Shown here in pieces: positions 38,234 to 46,423 of a DNA stretch of 64,000 nt; the first letter of the stretch is position 1; every line of letters begins with the position of its first letter. Below the pieces are notes generated by a model. It saw only the letters and a program-made list of their open reading frames with translations, ran no database searches and was not told where the DNA came from. The position numbers and the translations under genes are program-made. This stretch comes from Pythium myriotylum (taxonomy: Eukaryota; Oomycota; Peronosporomycetes; Pythiales; Pythiaceae): the NCBI GenBank assembly GCA_023091665.1, contig JALJCQ010000003.1, forward strand, positions 2,170,001 through 2,234,000. Reading direction: 5' to 3'.

Positions 38234-40519
38234 TTAAGCGGCATTCACAGTGACCAGCTCCTTCTCTTTGTCGCCTCGCTTCTTGAGTTGGAGCGACTCG
38301 ATCACGAATCCTTCAGCAACATCCCCCTTGTCTGATCCTTGGATCACGCTTCGGTTAAGGATCTGTGGTGGAAACGTGTTCTCGTCGACCAGCACGCGTG
38401 CAATGAGTTGTGGTTCCTTGATCTCACCCAGTGGATCATCACGACTGCCGATTCGTGTCCATACCGAAGCAGCCACGAGCGAAACAACGAGCAGTACACA
38501 CCCGGCAAACGTGAAGAAAGCGCTCTTCAGTGGCACCGAGAGCCACAACTCGGCAAGATGCACGTTACCATCGAACGCGAGCGTGCCAGGGATCACATCA
38601 CGTACGACGCCGTCGTGAAACAAAAAGAAGAGTCCGGCCGTGTACGTAGCTTGCAGGGAATACTCCATGTACATGTGGTTATTTAGCACGAGTTGGAGAC
38701 GATCGACGCGATTGCGGCCGCTACAGCCTCGTGCCTTGTAGCTCCACTTGATCTCCTTGATGTTGTGTGGCAAAAGTAGCCCGCCATAGTTGTCCATGGC
38801 ACCTCCGATCGCTGGCTCGTTCACACGCACGATCTGGAATGGTAGCGGCTCGTACGCCTCAAAGCCCTGAAAGTCGACCAGGTTGAGTCGCTTCAGGGGC
38901 ATGGCGTCGGAGCCGATAACAAGCCTCTTCCGCGCATCTACGAGCTGGAATTCGAGGCCTTTACAGTAGCTTGGAGCCTTGCACTCAGCTTCATGGGCTT
39001 TGGCAATGTTCCTGGCTTTCCAGCTGAGTCGGCCGACCGTGAATGAATAGATCTTGCGTAAATTTGTGATCACAGCAAGACCAGGGATGGCAGCATTGGA
39101 GGTGATTCCGGACGCGTTCACCGTCGCGTTGTTCTCGATCGCATCAGCCACGAGTCGCTTGCCCACGCCGACCAACAGAATCGACGAAGACGAAGACACG
39201 TTGCAGTCGATGTTGAAATCTGATAGCGAGTTACCCGCTGTGGACCAGAGGCGTTCACTTCCGTCTGGACCAGCACACCAAGCGTACGCGTGGATCTGCA
39301 TGGCCGGGTCGGGTCGATCCTTATGTACGAAGCAGTTCTTCGGGAAAGGGTACGCATTGCACTCTTCGCTACGGTACCTCGTCTTGCCGTCCAGGCTCGT
39401 GACCTCGGCTAAATCCCTCGGGTCGACTTCGATTTCCATCGTCAACGAGTCAAACTCGATATCAGGTAGAATATCCACATGGGAAAACGTCATGGGGATG
39501 TTCGTAGTCGTGAAGTTGCCTGTATACATGTCTTGTCGTTCGTTGTAATATGTCGTGCTCTTTTCGATAAACCATTCGCGCTGCTGATTTTCGGAGGCCT
39601 GCGGGTCTGGAGGCAGCAGACCGGCCGTGATCGCGCCGGGCTGCGGCTTGGTTAAAGGTTTCTTTTCCCTCCAAGTACTGTACTTTCCCCAGCCGAGGTA
39701 TTGCAGCGATAAGAACGAGCTCGTAAGCAGCAAATCGGCCGCAAGTGAAGCATTCATGGGAAAGTCTTGCGGCCGGACCTGTCGATTCGCGCTCTTGTCG
39801 GTCGCGTTGATCAACAGGGTGACGTTGGACACGCCAAGTGCATACGGCAGCATCTCTCTCATCCAGCTGCGCTGAAGAATGCCGAAGTCGACGTTGTCGC
39901 GCGCGTATTGTAGCCCGGGCATACCGCGCGCCGCGCATCCGGTCGGTGCTGGAGGTTCCCGCGGGAGCAACAAACTACGCAGAACCGTGTTCTTGATCGG
40001 GTTCTGGACCGAGTTCTCAGATACTGAAACGGAGACGTTTGTGACCGTTGCCCCGGGCTGAAAGTTGCTCGAGTTAGCGGCAAGGTCGCTGGGAAGCACG
40101 GCTGGTTTCACTGGCAGGTCGCGAAGCTGGACGTTGAGCGCGGCGAGCGAGTTATTGAGCAGAAAGCCGACAAGTGCACTGAAGGCCAGCGCTGCGAGCG
40201 TGACTTGCAGGCTTCGCTCGGGCTGGAGCAGTCTCGCAGCGAGGAATCGAAGCACGAATGCCTGGATCGCAAAGCCCAGCAAGAACTCGATGGGACGTTG
40301 CACAGCTGAGGCTACCGAGCCCGAGTACGAGTTGTAAGTGTTGAGCTTGTTATCGATGTCATCGCTGGTCATGGAGACTTTGTCAAAGGTCATGATGGTA
40401 AATCCGTTGAGGAAGAAGAGCGTGAGCGTGAGAACGATGCCCACAAGCAGTGCGACTAGTAACGCGAGACGTATGCGCCGTAGCGAGACGCGGAGAGAGA
40501 GAGGATTCGGAGTAGTCAT
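38234..40519 (-). CDS. Large ectodomain membrane protein, oomycete-type, unknown function
   Basis: 761 aa from ATG 40519. N-terminal TM near residues 18-40 (LALLVALLVGIVLTLTLFFL), two more hydrophobic segments near 85-130, then a long ectodomain with many sequons (NVS, NVT, NAT, NAS, NFT) and paired Cys. One C-terminal TM (FFTFAGCVLLVVSLVAASVW, near residue 685) precedes a cytosolic tail of about 60 residues ending TVNAA. No enzymatic motif seen. It sits between small secreted copies 2 and 3 on the same strand. A 5' remnant of a second copy lies at 42075-42375, so this gene and the small secreted gene were duplicated together. The frame continues upstream to 40660 without better support. Confidence 0.75.
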   Translation of the reverse strand: MTTPNPLSLRVSLRRIRLALLVALLVGIVLTLTLFFLNGFTIMTFDKVSMTSDDIDNKLNTYNSYSGSVASAVQRPIEFLLGFAIQAFVLRFLAARLLQPERSLQVTLAALAFSALVGFLLNNSLAALNVQLRDLPVKPAVLPSDLAANSSNFQPGATVTNVSVSVSENSVQNPIKNTVLRSLLLPREPPAPTGCAARGMPGLQYARDNVDFGILQRSWMREMLPYALGVSNVTLLINATDKSANRQVRPQDFPMNASLAADLLLTSSFLSLQYLGWGKYSTWREKKPLTKPQPGAITAGLLPPDPQASENQQREWFIEKSTTYYNERQDMYTGNFTTTNIPMTFSHVDILPDIEFDSLTMEIEVDPRDLAEVTSLDGKTRYRSEECNAYPFPKNCFVHKDRPDPAMQIHAYAWCAGPDGSERLWSTAGNSLSDFNIDCNVSSSSSILLVGVGKRLVADAIENNATVNASGITSNAAIPGLAVITNLRKIYSFTVGRLSWKARNIAKAHEAECKAPSYCKGLEFQLVDARKRLVIGSDAMPLKRLNLVDFQGFEAYEPLPFQIVRVNEPAIGGAMDNYGGLLLPHNIKEIKWSYKARGCSGRNRVDRLQLVLNNHMYMEYSLQATYTAGLFFLFHDGVVRDVIPGTLAFDGNVHLAELWLSVPLKSAFFTFAGCVLLVVSLVAASVWTRIGSRDDPLGEIKEPQLIARVLVDENTFPPQILNRSVIQGSDKGDVAEGFVIESLQLKKRGDKEKELVTVNAA

Positions 40520-40949
40520 GCCTTGGGGGAAGATTTGAGAGTGGCAATCAAGACAAGCACGATAATTACTCGATGTGAGTGCGAATGAGGAGGCTATGAG
40601 AACCGACCACCCATCGGAAGCAGTGGATACCTGATATCTCGACGCATCCCAGAACCTCATCTCATGGGTTCGAGATATCTGACCCTAGAAATGTCGCCTT
40701 CTGCGTGGCATCGACCTGTCTGCCGATCGATTGGGTATTCAACTAAACGTCAAGTAAATCTTGAACAAAATCGCAAGATTCCTGGCATTATCTTCTTCCG
40801 CGATCTCACTTGCCAATTGCAGACAAGATACACGAAAGTACACTAAATACACCCTCTGCCATGCCCAAGTTTGAGGTTCCACAAGCGCAATACAAGTCCT
40901 ATCCGTTCGAGTGACTTTCTCAATTATGCTTTAAGTCGAAGAATGCGAG

Positions 40950-41570
40950 CTAGATCTCAGCAAAAGCCTTCTCAGAGAAAGCTTTGTCTCTTGCACGCAC
41001 TTCGCGGCGCTCTTTCATCTCGCAAAATCGCTTCAGACAGGCCGAGATGCAAGCAACGATGCCCCAAAGAACCACGCACCCGGCGCCGATCGCCAAGACA
41101 AGCCACAACCAGTTCCAGTTGGTCCCTTCATTGCACTGGAGGGAGAACTCCTGACCCGGATCCGAGCTGTTGAACGGCTTCGAGAGATCGAGCTTGCACG
41201 TGAACTTCCTCGCGAACGTGTACGAGTCCATCAATCGACGCAAGTGCTGGTTGTGTGCTAGCCCGCGAAGTTCTTCTGCGTCGAGAAGTGCGCGCTTCCC
41301 AGTCGTAAGTACAGCGGTGCACGGATCACTTGGCATCACGGCAAGGAGGTTGCGAAGGGTCGACTCGCACGCCTCGTTGCTGTTGACGGCGTGTGCATTT
41401 TGCTTCGAGAAGACGAAGGACGCGGACGGAATGGCTTCGACACACTCGTCGTACTGCTGGCTCATCAGCACGCTCTGAACGTGACGAGGGCAGTCTTGAG
41501 ACGCGGCCGCGGTAGCTGTCGCCAGCAGGAGGTAGACTGCGGCGAGTAGAAGACGAGGGTGCGATGGCAT
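40950..41570 (-). CDS. Small secreted/type I membrane protein, six-Cys ectodomain (copy 3)
   Basis: 206 aa from ATG 41570. The signal peptide and ectodomain are the same as in copy 2 at nearly every base. The tail after the TM (ACLKRFCEMKERREVRARDKAFSEKAFAEI) resembles copy 1 in plan but is clearly diverged. The boundary between near-identity and divergence falls inside the TM codons (about 41060). The 5' flank matches copies 1 and 2 to about 41695. The C-terminal AFSE-x-AFAE(V/I) is kept in copies 1 and 3, suggesting the tail is functional. Confidence 0.78.
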   Translation of the reverse strand: MPSHPRLLLAAVYLLLATATAAASQDCPRHVQSVLMSQQYDECVEAIPSASFVFSKQNAHAVNSNEACESTLRNLLAVMPSDPCTAVLTTGKRALLDAEELRGLAHNQHLRRLMDSYTFARKFTCKLDLSKPFNSSDPGQEFSLQCNEGTNWNWLWLVLAIGAGCVVLWGIVACISACLKRFCEMKERREVRARDKAFSEKAFAEI

Positions 41571-41730
41571 TGAGCTTGGTGTGTCGCTTTGGATTAGATT
41601 GGAGGAATTGGAAATGAACTCCTCCGAGACGAAAAGCAAGCGCATGAGATTCGTACTCATTCTCCATAAGCCGTCGCCAGACTCCCAACAACCCAGTCCT
41701 GACTTCTCCACAGTGAACCCATCCAGCCGG

Positions 41731-41937
41731 GTAAAGATCTGTTTTGACAATTTTCAATGAGTTTACCCACCCATATCACCTTACTTCAGTAAGCGTAAAA
41801 CGCCAAGAGCAAACAACTCCAAGAGTGGTCTCCGCATTCGCTTGCAACCCAACATCTGAGAGCTTTTTCGTTAGGTGGTTTTGCGGTTCTTGGGTTGTAG
41901 TTGTCGCTGATTTAGAGAAGAATGGATCAGATAATAG
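41731..41937. repeat. Spacer repeat, partner of 37838-38045
   Basis: Second copy of the approximately 200-bp spacer described at 37838-38045, again located on the 5' side of a small secreted protein gene. Confidence 0.7.
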
Positions 41938-42074
41938 GAGATGACCCGACGAGACAACTCGCAGAACTGGATGACTGCGATTCTCACAAAAGCCTGTGGG
42001 GTGCCTTCCAGTAAAAGCGATAGTCTCGATTCGGCTGTGTCTAACATATGCCGTACAGTCTTTGAGCTAAAAGC

Positions 42075-42375
42075 GTTTGATGACGATGCCCAGGACCAGT
42101 ATGACCAGTAGCGTGACACGTACAAGGAGGCGTGGAGCGAGAGAGGACTAGTCAAGGCTTTGCGGTAGATTTGAGAGCTGCCGTCAAGGGAAGCATGGTT
42201 CACACTCGATATCGCTGCGCATGAGTTGGTTACACTGTATGAGTACCGGTAGCTCACTTCAGAAGCATTGAATATCTGATATTTCGACGTATCCTAGACC
42301 CTGATCTCATGGGTTGGAGATATCTGACCCGAGAAATGTCTCCTCCAGCGTGGCGTCGATCTCTCTGCCGATTGA
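42075..42375 (-). pseudogene. 5' remnant of a second 761-aa membrane gene
   Basis: The sequence aligns with 40430-40735, that is, the first ~30 codons and about 200 bp upstream of the 761-aa gene. Shared DNA includes ACGATGCCCA, GACTAGT, GGAGAGAGAGAGGA-like Arg/Ser codons, GGAGATATCTGACCC.AGAAATGTC and TCTGCCGAT.GATTG. The body of the gene is gone, and the start region carries changes. It marks the second unit of the tandem duplication. Confidence 0.65.
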
Positions 42376-42605
42376 TTGTTTACAGTCTCAGTTTACAGAT
42401 CTCCTATGTCGAAATATCTATATTCTTGATGTTGAAGTGCATCGAAGTACTTCTCAGGAGTCCCCAGTCCCACGACGATACTCTGGAGGCTCACCCAGTT
42501 GTGTCTCTCTACAAGACTCATCCGAGATGGCCCACTAATTGCTGATCGTTGGTCCACCATTCAGCTGGCGGGTGTCTGCTTTGCATCAATTTCCCTCCCC
42601 ACGTC

Positions 42606-44759
42606 TCAACTGAGAACAAGTCTTGGATCTCCAATACGCGTGGGATCCAATGTGCTTGTTGCGTCCTCGGCGCTGAGCCTGAATAGCGACCGCTCGACCT
42701 TGGAGTAATCATAGCAATCGATAAACTGCTGCCAGTAGAAGCCTGGGGCTGTCGGTGGATTCTGATGGAACGACTTGACTTCTTGACACAGTGGAGTATC
42801 GCTGAAGATGACCCACATTCGAGTGATCACGGTAGGATCCGCCATCCACAATGGAATGGTCGAGATGTTGGTGGAGTCAAGGATGAGCCAGTAGAACATC
42901 AGAGGCAGCGAGATCTTCGTAACGTTCTGGCCCGCGTCAACTACCGGGTTACCTCCACCGACAGCCAAGATCTTGAGCTGGCGGTCAGGAAGAAGAAGCT
43001 TTTGGACGGGAACTTTGGTTATCTGGTTCCCGTTCAGCGAGATGACGCCGGCATCCATTCGTGTCAGAACTTCTGGTATTTCTGTGAAGCGGCTGTGCTC
43101 GAGCAGTAGTGAAAGACCACGGGGCCACATGGAGTCCAAGTTCGAAGGCAGGCTGCGGAGGTTAGATACGCAGATATTGACGTCTCTTACAGTCGGCGGG
43201 AAGTTTTTGTGGAGGAGTCCGTCTGGAAATCCATCACCATCGTTGGGAAACACCACGCGCACCATTGTAAGGAGACGAAAGGAGTTATGCTTGTTTTGTT
43301 GAACGGCGGCATCCAGCGTCCACATCGCGATCGAAACGTTGTAAATCTTAAGACCAAGAAGGTCGTGGAAAGACTGGATCGCTGCTGGCACGTGAAGTTG
43401 TCGACAGTGACGGAAAATTAGATAGACGACTGTGGACGGCGAAATTCCCATTAGAGCATCTTGTGGATTGAGACTCTCGCCATGGGACGAGCGCTCGTGG
43501 CAATCAAATAGGAAGACCCCGCAGGAGGATTGTGATGAGAACCACGGTCTCACCGGAAGAAGACAGCCTGGCTCCCATGGTCGCGAAGTGGCGTATACGT
43601 GAACACTGACCAGCACAATTCCCCACACAATCAGCAGCGAGTGGATCCACCGGAGTAGCTTGTGACCGGTGTGCTTGTGTAATTTGGCTTTGGGACCTGG
43701 CTTGATTACCATCACCTTGGTTTCTGCCCGTTGGGTCGAGTCGAACTCGTCGTGACAAAGATCGAGGGCAGCATTCGCAGAAAGGAGCACGAGTAATGCG
43801 AACGTGATCTTGGACATTGCATCGACCCAACTCGTGGGGAAGACCAGGCGGATATCAGATGTCACGCCCATGATCCAGATGTCATTTGCCCATGTCAACG
43901 GGGGGAAGGCCGAAAATGACGGAACGTACAGGAGCGCGTACGGAAACGCTACAACCAGCGGCATAAAGAAGCTTACCACATTGTCCAAAAACGTGTCCAG
44001 CAGCAACGTGTACAAGCGTCGGCGACGGCGCCTCAACACTTGTTGACCGTGGGAAGATCGTCGCTCAATAAATCGAATCAACTGAGACGACCAGCAGTTG
44101 AGGAAGAGCAGCAACACGTAAAAGTGGAGAAGCCACTGCGTTGATAGAAGCCGTGCCATTTTGTACAGTTGCACTGTCTGTAGAAAGACCTGAAGCACTT
44201 CGCGCACGCAGAAAAACTGTTCGAAGTAAGGGCCATCGACACCAATCCATCCTCTTCGTCCGGCGAGTTGGAGAAACACGAGACGAAAGGGGCGAGTAAG
44301 CCGATCGCGAGCACGGATCGTCGAGATGAGGAACGGAATGGTCCTCAATCTTGTCCTCATCGCTCTGAAGCTTGCCTTGGCATGCTGGGACATCGTCGAG
44401 GACCTGCCTGGCCTTCGATTGATCTCGACTCGAAAAGCTAAGCACCGACGGGACACCGAAGCTTGCAGCATACTTATGATCGAAAGCACGTGCAGAGACC
44501 CCAAGACACCGCACGCGATGCCGAGCTTTGGGAGGTACTTGATAGGAAGAATGAGGTCGTAAACGAAGCTGTTGCTTCCAAAGGCTTTGTCGCTCACTTG
44601 TGTGTACACGACTACGAGTAGTGCGAAGAAGGCACCTGCCGTCAGATGCAGTAAGGCTAGAACAAACCAACAGAGTCGTCGCGGCCACTCGCTGATCTGT
44701 CCGTGTTGGAGTGTCAATGAGGGGGGTCTTACTTCAGTCGCTGGCAGCACCGCCGCCAT
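42606..44759 (-). CDS. Multi-TM protein with C-terminal leucine-rich-repeat region
   Basis: 717 aa from ATG 44759. Several TMs in the first 400 residues: LCWFVLALLHLTAGAFFALL near 30-50, IACGVLGSLHVLSII, LLHFYVLLLFLNCW, FFMPLVVAFPYALL and ITFALLVLLSANAAL. A last TM (IHSLLIVWGIVLVSVHVY, about 375) leads into an extracytosolic region with short leucine-rich repeats (VRDVNICVSNLRSLPSNL, LSLLLEHSRFTEIPEVL, VISLNGNQITKVP, LILDSTNISTIPLWM) and Cys residues near the end. This arrangement occurs as an oomycete-type surface protein; ligand unknown. The frame is open to 44792 but the only ATG is at 44759. Confidence 0.75.
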   Translation of the reverse strand: MAAVLPATEVRPPSLTLQHGQISEWPRRLCWFVLALLHLTAGAFFALLVVVYTQVSDKAFGSNSFVYDLILPIKYLPKLGIACGVLGSLHVLSIISMLQASVSRRCLAFRVEINRRPGRSSTMSQHAKASFRAMRTRLRTIPFLISTIRARDRLTRPFRLVFLQLAGRRGWIGVDGPYFEQFFCVREVLQVFLQTVQLYKMARLLSTQWLLHFYVLLLFLNCWSSQLIRFIERRSSHGQQVLRRRRRRLYTLLLDTFLDNVVSFFMPLVVAFPYALLYVPSFSAFPPLTWANDIWIMGVTSDIRLVFPTSWVDAMSKITFALLVLLSANAALDLCHDEFDSTQRAETKVMVIKPGPKAKLHKHTGHKLLRWIHSLLIVWGIVLVSVHVYATSRPWEPGCLLPVRPWFSSQSSCGVFLFDCHERSSHGESLNPQDALMGISPSTVVYLIFRHCRQLHVPAAIQSFHDLLGLKIYNVSIAMWTLDAAVQQNKHNSFRLLTMVRVVFPNDGDGFPDGLLHKNFPPTVRDVNICVSNLRSLPSNLDSMWPRGLSLLLEHSRFTEIPEVLTRMDAGVISLNGNQITKVPVQKLLLPDRQLKILAVGGGNPVVDAGQNVTKISLPLMFYWLILDSTNISTIPLWMADPTVITRMWVIFSDTPLCQEVKSFHQNPPTAPGFYWQQFIDCYDYSKVERSLFRLSAEDATSTLDPTRIGDPRLVLS

Positions 44760-44989
44760 GGTACGGGTCGCGGGTAAGTTGTCTTCCGTCACAGTTCAAT
44801 GACGGCCAAGGTTGCAACACAACCAAAGGAAGCTTGAAGCGCAATCCCAAAAATGTCTTACCTCTTATGACCATTTTTGTGGCTTGTTCTGAGAAATGCC
44901 CAACAAACTAAGACCGCAACGAGGTCAGTAATTTCAAAAATAAGACACCCTGTTGACAGTTTACAACGAACAGCAGCGGAGAGACGGGA

Positions 44990-46102
44990 TCAATTGAGCA
45001 AATGCTCGACGCGGCTCTTCTTGTGCGGAGGCTCGGCCTCGTATCCATCCTCGTCGTGGTCGTGGTCGTTCTCCGAGAAATCCTCGTCGTTGTCGGGCTC
45101 ACTCGCGCGGCCTTTCTTGTTGTTGCCTTTGGTCGGTAGCGTGGTGCGTGGCTTGGTTAGCTTGTGGCGAGTCATGAAACTCTGGAGCCATCCCTTGGAG
45201 AACTTGGGCAGATCGTCTTCCGGGATCTCAAGCTCATCTGCTAGCGTGCGGGCCTTCTCGGTGATGTCTTTCCCCGTGACTTTACCACCGCGTTCGCGCT
45301 TCTTGACGACCCAATTGGCCAGCAACGTATCAAGCTCGGGCGCTGCGACCGTGCGCGCGTGGCGCATAAACTTGGCCTCTTTCGGCGGTACACTTTTCCA
45401 CTCGTCGGCGCGCTTGACGATCTTGCTCACGGCGTGGTTGCTAATGTACTTGCGCAAGTGGAACTTCTCGGTCGCCCAGGCCGCGAGCTGCGTGTTGTTG
45501 AGATCCGGATTGGCGGCTGCGTACTCGCAGAGCTCATTCCGCTGCTTGTACGTGAGCACGATGCGTGCCGGGATCGGGTCGCTCAGGCTCGGCCGCTTCC
45601 TCGACGATGGCACGGCCGAGGTCTTGCCGCTCGCGGACGCGCCACCCTTGCCGTTGAGCTTGTACCTCTCTTCAAAGCCCGCGAGCCATCCTTTCGAGAA
45701 CTTCGGTCGCTTGGCGCCGTCGCAGCCGAGAGCGTCCGCGAGCTCCTCGGCCTTTTGCTGGATCTCGCGGCCCTTGAGCTTGGCGCTGCCGCGCGGGCGC
45801 TGCGCGATCCACTCGAGCAGCGCGGCCTCGACCTCAGGCGACTGCACCGAGCTCTTCTTGCGCATGCTGTCGTCGCCGGCGCCGGCCAGCGCGTCGAGCC
45901 ACTTGGCCTCGTTGGCGCAAATCTTGCGGATGGCCGACTCGCTCGGCTCTTTCGGCAGCCGGAACTCGCGCGTGGCCCACTCGGCGAGCGCGAAGACGCG
46001 CAGATTCGGGTTCTGGCGCGCGTACTCGCAGACCTGCAGGCGCTGCTTGTACGTGAGCGTCGTGCGCTTGGGCAGCGCCGTGTAGCTGCGCTTGGGCGCC
46101 AT
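44990..46102 (-). CDS. CENP-B/pogo-type DNA-binding protein with two tandem HTH modules
   Basis: 370 aa from ATG 46102. Two copies of the same module: residues ~14-155 and ~183-325. Each begins with LTYKQR-xx-CEYA-x2-NP-L (CENPB_N-like helix-turn-helix), then LA-WAT-x-F-L and a second HTH of the CENP-B/Tc5 type ending PKFSKGWL-x-F--R-KL. The linker and C-terminus are basic/acidic and low complexity (PDNDEDFSENDHDHDED). There is no DDE transposase domain, so this resembles a domesticated pogo/Tigger DNA-binding part. Nuclear location is expected. It is divergent from the Aquarius-like gene with about 320 bp between starts. The long + strand frame over this gene is a GC-driven shadow. Confidence 0.82.
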   Translation of the reverse strand: MAPKRSYTALPKRTTLTYKQRLQVCEYARQNPNLRVFALAEWATREFRLPKEPSESAIRKICANEAKWLDALAGAGDDSMRKKSSVQSPEVEAALLEWIAQRPRGSAKLKGREIQQKAEELADALGCDGAKRPKFSKGWLAGFEERYKLNGKGGASASGKTSAVPSSRKRPSLSDPIPARIVLTYKQRNELCEYAAANPDLNNTQLAAWATEKFHLRKYISNHAVSKIVKRADEWKSVPPKEAKFMRHARTVAAPELDTLLANWVVKKRERGGKVTGKDITEKARTLADELEIPEDDLPKFSKGWLQSFMTRHKLTKPRTTLPTKGNNKKGRASEPDNDEDFSENDHDHDEDGYEAEPPHKKSRVEHLLN

Positions 46103-46423
46103 CTCGGCCCGGGAGGGTGGGGTGGTGTTCTCGTGAGGAGCTCCAGCTCAGTTTGAACTGCCGAGATCGATTTCGATTGGTGGAAAGGGGACGCTATCCA
46201 TGTTGATTCCACCAATCAAATGACAGGAAGAAGAGTCAGGAACAAAAAAATCGAAAACGAAACCACGAAAGTTGGGTACAGGGAATTAAAAAAAAACTTT
46301 GGATGGATCATAATTTGAATGTACCGATTATAATTTGGACGGAGAGCGTAACCTCCGGACGAGGGTACACGGCCCAGGGGGGTACGGTGAGCTGCTGGCG
46401 GGGGATACAACGCACGGAACACC

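Noticed and set aside
45359..46156. 265-codon + strand open frame over the CENP-B-type gene
   Set aside because: Arg/Leu/Ala-rich antisense shadow; the minus strand has clear duplicated DNA-binding modules.
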